Below the pieces are notes generated by a model that did no database searches, had not been told where the DNA came from, and worked only from the letters and a program-made list of their open reading frames with translations. Of a stretch of DNA of 64,000 nt, positions 27,001 to 35,309 are shown piece after piece. A program made the position numbers and the translations under genes. Positions within the stretch are counted from its first letter, which is position 1. Every line of letters begins with the position of its first letter. Origin of the DNA: Amphiura filiformis (lineage: Eukaryota; Echinodermata; Ophiuroidea; Amphilepidida; Amphiuridae); assembly GCF_039555335.1 (NCBI RefSeq), contig NW_027305511.1:310001-374000 (forward strand), written 5' to 3'.

Positions 27001-30000
27001 CAGCTTTCCAGAAAGTGAACTTCACCTGATGCAATTGGTGGTCAAATGTTTACAGTTGGTAACAGGTGTCATGATAGGTAATCAGTTACATCAGATGATC
27101 GTGTTCAATCCAGCTTTCCAGAAAGTGACCTTCACCTGAGGCAATTGGTTGTCAAATGTTGACAGTTGGTGACAGGTGTCATGATAGGCAATCAGTTATA
27201 TTGGATGATCGTGTTCAGTCCAGCTTTCCAGAATGTGACCTTCACCTGATGCAATTGGTTGTCTAATGTTGACAGTTGGTAACAGGTGTCATGATAGGCA
27301 ATCAGTTACATCAGATGATCGTGTTCAATCCAGCTTTCCAGAAAGTGACCTTCACCTGAGGCAATTGGTTGTCAAATGTTGACAGTTGGTGACAGGTGTC
27401 ATGATAGGCAATCAGTTATATTGGATGATCGTGTTCAGTCCAGCTTTCCAGAATGTGACCTTCACCTGATGCAATTGGTTGTCTAATGTTGACAGTTGGT
27501 AACAGGTGTCATGATAGGCAATCAGTTACATCAGATGATCATGTTCAGTCCAGCTTTCCAGAATGTGACCTTCACCTGATGCAATTGGTTGTCAAATGTT
27601 GACAGTTGGTGACAGGTGTCATGATAGGGAATCAGTTACATCAGATGATCGTGTTCAGTTCAGCTTTCCAGAATGTGCCATCACCTGATGCAATTGGTTG
27701 TCTAATGTTGACAGTTGGTAACAGGTGTCATGGTAGGTAATCAGTTACATCAGATGATCGTGTTCAGTCCAGCTTTCCAGAAAGTGACCTTCACCTGAGG
27801 CAATTGGTTGTCAAATGTTGACAGTTTGTAACAGGTTTCATGGTAGGCAATCCGTTACATCAGATGATCGTGTTCAGTCCACCTTTCCAGGAAGTGCCCT
27901 TCACCTGATGCAATTGGTTGTCAAATGTTGACAGTTTGTAACAGGTTTCATGGTAGGCAATCCGTTACATCAGATGATCGTGTTCAGTCCACCTTTCCAG
28001 GAAGTGCCCTTCACCTGATGCAATTGGTTGTCAAATGTTGACAGTTTGTAACAGGTTTCATGATAGGCAATCAGTTACATCAGATGATCGTGTTCAGTCC
28101 AGCTTTCCAGAATGTGACCTTCACCTGATGCAATTGGTTGTCTAATGTTGACAGTTGGTAACAGGTGTCATGATAGGCAATCAGTTACATCAGATGATCG
28201 TGTTCAGTCCAGCTTTCCAGAAAGTGCCCTTCACCTGATGCAATTGGTTGTCAAATGTTGACAGTTTGTAACAGGTTTCATGATAGGCAATCAGTTACAT
28301 CAGATGATCGTGCTCAGTCCAGCGTTCCAGAAAGTGATCTTCACCTGATGCAATTGGTTGTCAAATGTTGACAGTTGGTGCCAGGTGTCGTGATAGGCAT
28401 CAGTTACATCAGATGATCGTGCTCAGTCCACCTTTCCAGAAAGTGAACTTCACCTGATGCAATTGGTTGTCAAATGTTGACAGTTTGTAACATGTTTCAT
28501 GATAGGCAATCAGTTACATCAGATGATCGTGTTCAGTCCAGCTTTAAAGAAAGTGACCTTCACCTGAGGCAATTGGTTGTCAAATGTTGACAGTTGGTGA
28601 CAGGTGTCATGATAGGCAATCCGTTACATCAGATGATCGTGTTCAGTCAAGCTTTCCAGGAAGTGATCTTCACCTGATGCAATTGGTTGTCAAATATTGG
28701 TAGTTTAACAAGTGTCGTATAGCTGGAAATATCGCGTGACCATAGTATAGGCGAGTGAGTTTTTACCATGTGTGATTTTAATTGATACAGGCTTTAGAAT
28801 GTCTATTCATGCTCGGGAATGGTGGTAACGGTGATTATGAAAAGAATGATATTGAAAATCTTGGTAAGTCATATTATATTTAAATGTCATATTTCGGGAT
28901 TTCGATATAACAGATGAGAACATCAAAATTCATAAACATTGCTTATTTTGTCTTATGGTTCATTAACTATTGTGCTATCAAAAAATTTAAATGAGCCATC
29001 AGAACTATACATCAATTGAAGACTTTTAGTTTCGAGATATTATTTAAATGCAAACTTAAAGAAAAACACATTATTTTCAGCTGAACGGCATGTTCCAGTA
29101 GTATTGGACACTTGTAAAACGCTATCAGAACACGCAGAACCAGATGAATACATCAATACTGCCATGGTATGTTTATTATTATGTAAGCACACATTAAAGG
29201 AAAATGTAATGTGAAGTGTTAAAATGACGATAGGAATACGATCGTGGTTTAAAGGTTTACTTGTAGTGTGGATATGTGCACTTTTGAGATACAAGTCCGT
29301 GTGTTGTTGTTAAATAGGGCTATGGATTGGGTGATGAAAATGACATTTTCTGAGGTTTTCGTATGAAATACCCCAAACCTTCAGCTTTCTTTTTTACTTT
29401 TTATTTGATCAAAATTGAACAATCCGTTCAAATTTTACAAATGAAAAACTGTCAACAGAAAATGCGAAAAGAATCCATAAAGAGTGTTATTCCATATTAA
29501 TACATGCATTCTATTTCTTATGTATTTTATTGTTTTCAAGCAGTGATATTTTAGAAATCATTGAATACAAATTAATTACAGATCCAAAATGCACTCAGTT
29601 AAACCAAACATATTGTTGCATTGAATATCAAACTGTTACAACAGTAAAAATAATCATTCTAATCATCAAAATTATGTTAATTAGCTAATTAATATTCATT
29701 ATTGATTTTGTAAACTTGAAAGTCAATTTTCTCGTATTTCATATTTTCACCAATTTTGGAATTGCAAAAAAATGTGGAAGCAAAACTACACCCCTACTGG
29801 CCTGAAATTTGGAATGAATATGCTTTAATCCCTGATCTGTGCATTGAGCCTACTTTTGAAAATGTTACCTTTTTTTTTTTCTATTCCAGCCTTGGCTGTA
29901 GTTTGTAAAGGCGCTTTGACCTTTAATTAGATAATATGCGCGGTATAAATTGTATATGTATGTATGTATGTATGTACCTACATACTTCAATGTGAATGTC

Positions 30001-33000
30001 TGCCATACGAAAGTTGCCCATGACGAAAATTTTCACATGACATGATTCTTGGACATAGTTGATAACCTTACCCCCTTAAGTCTGTAAAAATAGGCGCAAT
30101 GCACAGATCTTGTTGAGAGCTTTAATTTGATAATGAGCTTCATACGATGTTTAGTTCTTGCTCCTCATTTTTTGGCGTTTCTCGGTTTTTTATACAAATT
30201 AGCTAAATTAATATTCATAAAACTATGCACAAATGTATTTCTCCATATGGCCATCATATATGTATAACCTAACAATGATGTGATGTTTAGTTACCAAAAT
30301 AAGTCAATCCCAGGTCTAATACCCTAAAATTTACACTCCTCCTGTGGAAGATTTTGGAAATATCTTCTACAAGGGGAGTATGAATTTCAAATGGAATGAA
30401 CACATTAGGCAGTTCATTTGAAACTCACCCTCCCTCAGTGGAAGATTCGGGTTGAATCTTTCTTAGAGGGTGTATGAAATTCAAATGAAGCTGCCTAATG
30501 TGTTCATTGCATTTGAAATTCATACTCCACCTGTGCAAGATATTTCCTAAATCTTCCACAGGGGTAATGTGGATTTTAAATGGAATAGCCCATTGTCTAT
30601 GGAAGGCTACAGTGTAAAGATGCCCTTTTTACGCACTATAAACCAATTAAATTGCAATAATAAGTGAGAAAAAAGTGTAAGTGATTAAGGAATTAGGTGA
30701 ATTAAATCAATTACTATTGGGCAATTGTTGGTGTAAGGAAAAACGGTAAGGGAAATGAAAGAGAAAAGAATAATAATATTACAAGATGAAAAAAGGCGAA
30801 GACTGCAAAAAAATATAAACTGGCATCTTATATCGCATGTATTTGAATCCTTCAGCGCCCTACACAAGATTCAACGTCACCTCGGATAGAACTAATCCGG
30901 GAAGAAGTAGAACCCGCAAATGAGGGCGCATTCTCATACGGCGGTAAGTCGAATTAAAGCGATTAATATCAATGTATATATCCTTATTTGGGAACAGCTC
31001 ATTAGTCCGAAAATGGCTTGGATTTAAGGCATTTTAGGTAATGATTAGGGTATAAAGGGTTAAGTTAAGGGTTATGGTAGAATTAGGGTTATGGTTAGTG
31101 TTAAGGAATGTGGTTATTTATGCTAGGCTTAGAAGCAGATTTAGGATTAGAGTCAGGGTTAGGTTTAGGGTTAGCATTATGGTTTACGTGCTATGAAGTT
31201 TAGGGTTATGAGTTTCCATTCAACAGTCATTTTATGCTGGAACACATTCAGACGGAAGCGTTTATTTACAACTCAACGTCGTTCATTAACAGTTTAATAT
31301 CAATCCTAAGGTTAATTTTTGTATTGCTTACATTTCTTTTGTTTTTCTAAAAGCTCGACTTCCGATACAGGTGACAACGTCATCATGGTCAGGGGATGAA
31401 AACATATTCCGTTCTTTCTTTGTGGAGGTAACATTTTTGTGTAATTTTCATGCGATCATACATTACCTTATATTAAAGTGAAATTAAAGTCTCGTTTATT
31501 ATTTTTATGAAAACTTAACTTCACTTAATACACTTTCTTTACATGCTGCATGACTTTTAACATGAAGATCAAGTGATTAGTATGAAGGGCAGTTAAATGA
31601 AGTAACCAAGTACAATCAAAATTCATAGCAAGATTTATGTAAAGCACTTTTTAGATGCTGCGAATCAGAAACTGTACTCGTTTGTATGAAACGTTGTAGT
31701 GTTAACAGTCTTTGCTTCGCGCCATGCCAAACACATGATTATTTGTGACCCACGGGACAAAAACTTGAAAAGATCCAGCATTGGGTGCGTCCCCAATATA
31801 TCAAGTGTGTCACGAGATCTACTAGTTTGCACACTTACGTGCCCGATATCCTTTTACATCCTTCCCCGAGTGCTCGGGTACAATTTAAAACAATGAAATG
31901 TCATCTAAACAATGACCATCAATAGTAGGCCTACTACTTATCTATTCAGCACCATAGCAACCTTATGTCACAGTATGTCCTATTATTAACATACTCCTCT
32001 TGGAACTGGTGGCTATTTTAATTGCAATTGATCTGTAATACAGTCCCCTGTGCTATGGGTGAGCCCCAAATATTGATCATATTTATTGTATAAATTCCAA
32101 TCTTATACGTAGGGTTTCCGTTCACCAAAAGCCTTCCTTGTGATGAATTGTCCGGAGAAGAACCAGGAGGAACTATGGCGAGCTGTACACTCCAGTAATA
32201 GTCAGGCTATAGTCATGCTAGATGGTGTGACAAAGGTTTGTAGACCTCAAATAAAAGGCACAATTGTGTTTGACAAGATTCAAGCACTACATTTTTAGTG
32301 CGCAGGACGTGATGTATTAGGCAGTGCCACTGATTAACCGCTCGCCGATAGTCGGCGACTGCATTAAAACCCAGACATGTTGAAATTATGTTGATGGTAC
32401 GCGCGTACTCTTTGTAGACTTAAATGTTGTAAGGCACCACATCGAATTTGATCCTATAGCACTATCGGGCCCGGTTATGTAGCGATGACTCTTTCTTTCA
32501 TATCATGGTGATGTAAAGAATTGTATCAAGCATAATAATTAACATTAATTGCATAGTATTATTGATTTTATTTAAATAAAAAACGAAAGCACTGCACAAA
32601 TGTTCAGGGTACGATTGACAGAGCCACGGCACGTATCAGGAGCTATAGAAGCAAATCAGATGTGCCTAAAGGGATCCCGCTTTGTATTCTAGTATACGTG
32701 TCATCGTTGCTATATGCTTTTCTGTTTATTTTATTTCACCATCACGTTTACACTTGCTACTCAACTTTTAAGTGTTCGGGGCTTCTGTCACTGTAACGCC
32801 TTTGCCACTTCGTGACGGCTGTTGCAAAAGACTTTTTACCAAATAAAAGAAGGCAAAGGAAAATACACTACGTGTATATAATGTAAGCCCTTTGAACCAG
32901 AAAATATTTTTCTTATCTTTTCACTCACAGAATGCTCCTATGTACGTGCCACAGAAAGATTCAAATATGATACAAGACTTATCAACTATAGAATTACTAG

Positions 33001-35309
33001 AGGAGATCACTGACTCGCAAGTGGTAACGGAAAGGATCCTGAAGCTGTCTGAGGGGAAGGTAATGGTAAACGAGTGTCATGACTCATAGTGAAGGCGCTC
33101 AACTGCTTTGATACTTTTGATGCACGAAGGCCCCATCAACTGTCAAATGTCTATCAGCTATTGCAGATAGGGCCTGGACATGACAAAACGCAATTAATTT
33201 CACATAAAAATATTTTTAATAAAAAAATTTAAAATGTATTTTTCTCGGCATTTTCATTTCATTTTCATCTTTATAGGATACATCTGAATCTCGACGAATC
33301 AAACACTTCCAGTTCCATGATTGGTCGACAGACTCCCCCGTGCCGTCTACTATTCAAGGTTTCCTTGGCTTATTGAGGTTGGTTGCTATATGGCAGACCA
33401 GCCAATCACAGGGGAACCCGGAAAGACATCGTGTTATTATACACAGCTCGTAAGTTATCCAAGTTTTTATTGTGAAAAAATATAACACAATTCGGCGTAG
33501 TATCCAGTTCAAAATATTTGTTTCTGTTGCAGTGACGTTACCAAATGACTTCATGAAAGTACATTACAATTACATTACAAATTCAGAATTTGAAAATGAA
33601 TTGAGCGAAAAAAAGACGAATACATTTGTAGGGTTTTGATCAACTTTGAAATTTCACCTCAGTAATAGGATGGATGATAAGCGGTCATTTTGGATAATAT
33701 AGAATTAAAACACTAATTTAAATTTTGATGTTTTTGTGTGAGATTTTGCGAGATGGGTGCATTTAAAATGGCTCTGGTGCTATTAAAAGTGGGACAATAT
33801 TTTTAGGTTGACTGGGCTAATATTGAGTGTTTCTTTTGTAGTGACGAATCAAGAAGTGTTTTATTCTGTGTACTTGCAAACATCATGGATCAGCTGCAGG
33901 TAGAGCGAGTCATAGATGTGTATTATAACGTGAAGAAATTACGCTCATCACATCCACAAATGCTACGCTCTAAGGTAATCCATTGGTGCATATCACCGGG
34001 AAAAGGGGGCGGGTATGATAGAAAGATCTATAATTGGTACATGACACCGATTACGCTATAGGGCCGATATTAACATACATCCATGCGTACGGACGGATGG
34101 TTCAGATTGCAATAGAAAGAGACATCGGTGCTTATCGGGGCACCTATAGCCCTATCGGACCAAAATCAACATGGTACCTTCTGCTCATCACGTCCATACA
34201 TTATGCTACACTCGTATAAGTAGTCTATGGTATCCGTTCAGCAGTCTTATCAAATATTGCTACGCTCGTAATCCGTTTGTGTACGGACGGAGGTTTCAGA
34301 TTGCAATAGTAAGACCCATCGGTGCCTATCGGGGCACCGATAGCTTTATAGGACCACACTAAACGTCGTTCCTTACGTCATCACATTTACAAATGATATG
34401 TTCTGAGGTAGTCTTGTGTCTACTTCTTTGTGAAAAGTGGCACCCACCAAGCAGCCAACCAAATAACTATTGAATATATGTAGGGGCCAGTGCCAGAGCC
34501 GTCGGTACATATTGGGACACTGGTAGCGCTATAGGAGGCAAGTTTAACGTAGGCCTAGTACCTTACGCTCAACAACTTCACAGATGTCTAATTGATGTCT
34601 ATTTTGTTAAGGAAGTCGCCAAATTGAAATATTATATAATATTGCGAGGTTAGCGCAAACAGGCCATAGCTGCCAGGTGTCATATTTTAAAACGTGTATA
34701 CTATTATACAGGGTGTATCAAAATATAATAAAATAAACAGTTTGAAACAATTCCACTACATAATTATGTATAAGCTAATTTGTCAAAATGCTTGTTATCT
34801 TGTCCTCCCACAACTGTAAAATCAGTGGCGTGTGACCAATAATAAGGGCCCATTTTTGTATGCTGTGTAAAAATTCAGTTGCAAATCGCGCGATATAGCT
34901 TAATCCCACTGGGCATACAGGCGTAGAATGGCGATATATCTGTACGCTGGCGGCACAAACACGTAAACGCACTAATTCAAATCTGCCACCGAGAAATCCA
35001 GCATGGCGTTACTCTCAACTTAAGACGAAACACACTATACTTTGTTTGGTTCATATCGTAAAGATGCTCTTTGTGCTCATCTCTCATAATATTAAAACAC
35101 AAAAGTACACATTGGCTTCATTGCAGGAACAATATGAATTTCTTTACGAATGCATGTGGCATCATTTGAAACCCTTGCCGATAAGTTTTGACCAGTTACT
35201 GAATGTGAACACACCATCGCAAGACATCACCATCCTACAACTCCAATCTAATGTGGACACACCATCGCAAGATACCACCATGCTACAACTCCAAACATCT
35301 AATGTTTGA
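24..35309 (+). CDS. Receptor-type protein tyrosine phosphatase, TIE-like EGF + 5 FN3 + TM + tandem PTP (5' partial)
   Basis: Spliced gene, 5' end outside the window. Exons read from splice consensus and matching phases: 24-157, 3662-3759, 4723-4851, 5886-6032, 6445-6753, 7671-7741, 8259-8502, 9308-9604, 10961-11257, 11697-11929, 12766-12895, 13387-13489, 13774-13880, 14394-14426, 15891-16003, 16094-16243, 16498-16540, 16685-16768, 17844-17911, 18116-18152, 20760-20857, 22435-22560, 23879-24033, 24702-24840, 25551-25700, 28791-28863, 29081-29166, 30856-30943, 31354-31427, 32113-32235, 32931-33059, 33277-33449, 33842-33974, 35127-35309 (stop). Phases agree at every junction except the first: the 24-157 and 3662-3759 exons do not join in frame, so a small EGF exon is missing or unseen. 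By family the product is a type I membrane receptor with two cytoplasmic phosphatase domains. The ligand is unknown. No orthologue name is given because the EGF part resembles TIE kinases while the cytoplasmic part is a divergent RPTP. Confidence 0.9.
1240..1690 (+). repeat. Dispersed repeat, copy A (copy B at 55283-55665)
   Basis: Both copies share the order GAGGGACAT...CTAAGGCTAT...ACAATAGCC, CGACTATCATATC, GGGAGATATTCATCA and TCGTGCATAGCA...CACGTGTATCGATCCCGTGTA-like stretches. Same orientation in both places. Family unknown. Confidence 0.7.
2276..2450. repeat. (TAAA)n microsatellite in two blocks
   Basis: AAAT/TAAA repeats at 2276-2333 and 2366-2450 separated by about 32 bp of unique sequence. 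Confidence 0.97.
2930..3510. mobile_element. MITE with GAAGACCTGAGCGCAAGAAG termini (581 bp)
   Basis: Perfect or near-perfect 22-30 bp inverted termini, with ATTT on both sides (2926-2929, 3511-3514). The terminal motif recurs internally at 3271-3295. No coding capacity. Confidence 0.75.
3840..4075 (+). repeat. Degenerate CCTAA-rich dispersed repeat
   Basis: Many irregular CCTAACCC/CCTAATCC units end in a CGGACTGATGACCCTTC segment. An opposite-strand relative lies at 31000-31215, and a short one at 862-950. The irregular spacing argues against a true internal telomere. Confidence 0.75.
6445..12895 (+). CDS. RPTP ectodomain part 2: five fibronectin type III domains
   Basis: FN3-1 is one exon (6445-6753: ATITWNSW, YTLEYREAG, YEFRVQAM). 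FN3-2 is split (7671-7741 + 8259-8502: ISCVWS, YQLRIRVNNTVGEGP). FN3-3 is 9308-9604 (LYVKWTAP, YRVSVTARS). FN3-4 is 10961-11257 (LTYTWNQP, YNFTVRARTSTGAGPY). FN3-5 is split (11697-11929 + 12766-12895: LNLSWLIPEVPNG, then KAGDGPMSDPV). Each shows the core strand-B Trp, strand-F Tyr and the late (G)xGP turn. Domain boundaries fall at phase-1 introns, the usual arrangement for shuffled FN3 exons. A Thr/Ser/Pro-rich stalk at the end of 12766-12895 leads to the membrane span. The 6445 acceptor was chosen because it alone keeps the frame from the last EGF exon. Confidence 0.9.
9785..10457. mobile_element. TTAA-flanked MITE with AGGCCCATTCAGTGATTT termini (673 bp)
   Basis: TTAA at 9781-9784 and 10458-10461. 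The terminal inverted repeat AGGCCCATTCAGTGATTT is matched at the right end by the complement of AAATCACTAAAAGGGCCT. It lies in the phosphatase intron 9605-10960. Confidence 0.8.
13387..16003 (+). CDS. RPTP transmembrane span and tyrosine-rich juxtamembrane region
   Basis: Exon 13387-13489 encodes about 27 hydrophobic residues (IVLIGVGSFVTLILVLILSA) followed by QYDRKR, a stop-transfer signal that puts the C-terminus in the cytosol. Exons 13774-13880, 14394-14426 (a 33-bp micro-exon) and 15891-16003 encode a Ser/Arg-rich then Tyr-rich juxtamembrane segment. It contains GIYEDI, TDYNYC, KIYDMGYINPSDF and SQYT. YINP fits the Grb2 SH2 consensus pYxN. Phases run 2, 1, 1, 0 and agree at each junction. 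The 0.9-kb hAT-like element at 14785-15722 sits in the intron before the last of these exons. Confidence 0.85.
13888..14235 (+). mobile_element. SINE- or LINE-tail-like dispersed repeat
   Basis: Ends in GCGCTTTGAATCCTCACAGA...GGCGCGATATAAATTCAATT, the style of tail shared by many animal SINEs and their partner LINEs. A similar tail without the body is at 29905-29955. The 5' boundary is unclear and no A/B boxes were found. Confidence 0.45.
14455..14612. repeat. Dispersed repeat, inverted relative at 37690-37775
   Basis: Shared pieces are CCATAGAAC, CCCGTGTTTACGCCCAAACG (CCCGTCTTTACGCCCAAACG in the relative), AAGCTAAT(C/T)GTAAATCCAT and GCTCATT. Function and family unknown. Confidence 0.6.
14785..15722. 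mobile_element. Non-autonomous hAT-like DNA transposon, 938 bp
   Basis: The termini read CAGTGTTGTAG and CTACAACACTG, and both flanks carry the 8-bp duplication CTAGATGG (14777-14784 and 15723-15730), the hallmark of hAT elements. Sub-terminal parts are repeats of GGTCTCGGTCTC on both sides (14791-14960 and 15555-15710). No transposase frame is visible. It lies in the phosphatase intron before 15891. Confidence 0.9.
16094..25700 (+). CDS. RPTP phosphatase domain D1, atypical active site
   Basis: Exons 16094-16243 (helical lead-in, SFKEEFE), 16498-16540, 16685-16768, 17844-17911, 18116-18152, 20760-20857, 22435-22560, 23879-24033, 24702-24840 and 25551-25700. Recognisable PTP motifs are GVNAVFIHGHEKPNAYISAQ (usually NYINAxxIxG...AYIAxQ), GPLEDNVEDWWYMIWE, CEKYWPDEG, VRQIKHFQMSSWPE, ILVHCNTGSGRTG and AQYTFIYDALLE. 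The signature Cys and Arg (HCX5R) are present and formed across the 24033/24702 splice. Departures from active PTPs: the WPD loop reads WPE, the P-loop reads NTGSG instead of SAGVG, KNRY is not recognisable (closest DNPYETK), and the Q-loop reads MVETVAQY where MVQT is usual. The 16094-16243 exon has a GC donor. By family the enzyme removes phosphate from phosphotyrosine; activity here is uncertain. Confidence 0.88.
16783..17135 (+). repeat. Direct repeat pair about 305 bp apart
   Basis: TTTAACGACTCAAACCTT...AAGGTGTGTG occurs at about 16797-16828 and again at about 17107-17133. Both are in the phosphatase intron 16769-17843. Nature unknown. Confidence 0.5.
17490..17750 (+). mobile_element. 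Penelope-like endonuclease C-terminal fragment
   Basis: One + strand frame reads HLFNPEETVTLDKKARWFER, then GARELIWEKVEESAINKKGG and ends in TGA near 17743. This matches the region after GIY-YIG in Penelope-like elements (RxxRWFERGVREAIYxxxxxPSLNxxGG). The fragment is in opposite orientation to the one at 19850-20640 and is probably from a separate insertion. Confidence 0.65.
18383..19292. mobile_element. Non-autonomous element with 85-bp inverted ends
   Basis: ATGTGCTTTCCATGAGTTTA at the left is matched in reverse at 19270-19292, and the match continues for about 85 bp each side (through GGATTTAAGGAGGCTGAAAT). A second, nested inverted repeat (18923-18960 against 19045-19082; TATATTTTAAAACCGGTG) lies inside. 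No coding frame is recognised. Confidence 0.65.
19850..20640 (-). mobile_element. Penelope-like retroelement fragment (end of RT, GIY-YIG region)
   Basis: On the - strand the segment before the inserted MITE and after it reads YIQG, then SETMARLFQAKGI, KPVNCIRDHVVAPKDKT and, further on, AACVGESERSLKLG...AEHRRP. These match the RT tail and the start of the GIY-YIG endonuclease of Penelope-like elements (KPxxTLRxxLVxPKDK, YVGETxRxLxxRxxEH). Several stops show it is decayed. Confidence 0.7.
20262..20579. mobile_element. MULE-like MITE, 318 bp, inside a Penelope-like fragment
   Basis: Inverted termini of about 45 bp (CGGGGGGGTCACTCCC and its complement), flanked by the 9-bp duplication CATGGTCTC (20253-20261 and 20580-20588). 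A 9-bp duplication fits Mutator-like elements. No coding capacity. Removing it restores a continuous Penelope-like flank. Confidence 0.85.
20990..22430. other. Phosphatase intron without clear features
   Basis: About 1.4 kb between exons 20760-20857 and 22435-22560. Apart from a weak relative of the GGAATAGCCCA palindrome (about 20985-21460), no repeat ends or coding frames were recognised. Confidence 0.4.
23616..23846. mobile_element. Harbinger-like MITE, 231 bp, TAA duplication
   Basis: Termini GGGACCGTTCACAAACACTT and complement, with TAA on both sides (23613-23615, 23847-23849). A 3-bp TWA duplication fits PIF/Harbinger. It ends 32 bp before the phosphatase exon at 23879, so it supplies part of the upstream acceptor context. 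Internal sequence is palindromic with runs of G/C. Confidence 0.8.
25071..25390. repeat. Near-perfect palindrome, 140-bp arms and 37-bp loop
   Basis: Arms 25071-25210 and 25248-25390 are almost exact inverted copies. Each arm ends at the loop with TGACGTCA, the full CRE octamer. The right arm looks like an exon: CAG acceptor, an open frame with EEYPDCRQDIIAASPSAEDA, and a GTGAGC donor. It enters in phase 2 and leaves in phase 1, so it cannot splice in frame between the phosphatase exons 24702-24840 and 25551-25700. No target-site duplication is evident. Confidence 0.85.
25892..26347. mobile_element. TTAA-flanked MITE with GGGGGTACTACACCC termini (456 bp)
   Basis: TTAA at 25888-25891 and 26348-26351, with termini GGGGGTACTACACCC and complement. 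Inside, a unit of about 95 bp (starting GAACCGCTTGTCTTGAG) occurs twice in tandem near 26103 and 26198. No coding capacity. Confidence 0.85.
26981..28735 (+). repeat. 110-bp minisatellite, 16 copies
   Basis: The TCAGATGATCGTGTTCAGTC phase marker recurs at 26981, 27091, 27201, 27311, 27421, 27531, 27641, 27750, 27860, 27970, 28080, 28190, 28300, 28409, 28519 and 28629. Period is 110 bp, with single-base losses giving 109. Adjacent copies form near-identical pairs (27091-27310 against 27311-27530; 27860-27969 against 27970-28079), showing recent local duplication. It fills the intron between D1 and D2. Confidence 0.97.
28791..35309 (+). CDS. RPTP second domain D2, pseudophosphatase, and C-terminus
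   Basis: Exons 28791-28863, 29081-29166 (HAEPDEYINTAM), 30856-30943, 31354-31427, 32113-32235 (GFRSPKAFLVMNCPEKNQEE, equivalent to DGYxxPxAYIxTQGP), 32931-33059, 33277-33449 (RRIKHFQFHDWSTDSPVPS, equivalent to the WPD region), 33842-33974 and 35127-35309 (EQYEFLYECMWHH, the last helix). The PTP loop reads VIIHSSDESRSVLF: the catalytic Cys is Ser, the spacing to Arg is one residue short, and the GxxG backbone is lost. The WPD loop reads WST. D2 domains of RPTPs are often inactive regulatory folds; this one is clearly inactive. The last exon ends with two 16-residue units (35202-35249 and 35250-35297; NVxTPSQDxTxLQLQ) before the stop. The 31354 acceptor was chosen because the alternative at 31371 puts a stop in frame. 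Confidence 0.88.
30320..30600. repeat. Palindromic MITE-like repeat with GGAATAGCCCA end
   Basis: Internal inverted matches include ATGAATTTCAAATGGAATGA with TTCATTGCATTTGAAATTCA, and CTGTGGAAGAT with ATCTTCCACAG. A weaker relative (TTTCAAATGGAATAGCGCAT) is near 21430-21460. No coding capacity. Confidence 0.65.
31000..31215 (-). repeat. Degenerate GGGTTA-rich dispersed repeat (reverse of 3840-4075)
   Basis: Starts with CAGCTCATTAGTCCGAAAAT and continues in irregular TTAGGGTT-like units, mirroring 3840-4075. It lies in the phosphatase intron 30944-31353. Confidence 0.75.
33945..34610 (+). repeat. Decayed tandem repeats starting at an exon 3' end
   Basis: The end of the phosphatase exon 33842-33974 plus its splice donor (TTACGCTCATCACATCCACA, then AATGCTACGCTCTAAG/GTA) recurs in degraded form near 34175, 34370 and 34560. 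Between them the unit repeats TTCAGATTGCAATAG and GGTGC(T/C)TATCGGGGCACC. Spacing is about 230, 195 and 190 bp. Fragments of the TATCGGGGCACCGATAG part also occur at 8650-8690, so part of the unit is a dispersed repeat. Confidence 0.65.

Noticed and set aside
26985-27053. First minisatellite copy as a coding exon (TTTCAG acceptor, frame NRVQSSFPESELHLMQLVVK)
   Set aside because: The flanking exons end and start in phase 0, and in that phase this segment hits a stop. The sequence is simply unit 1 of the array.
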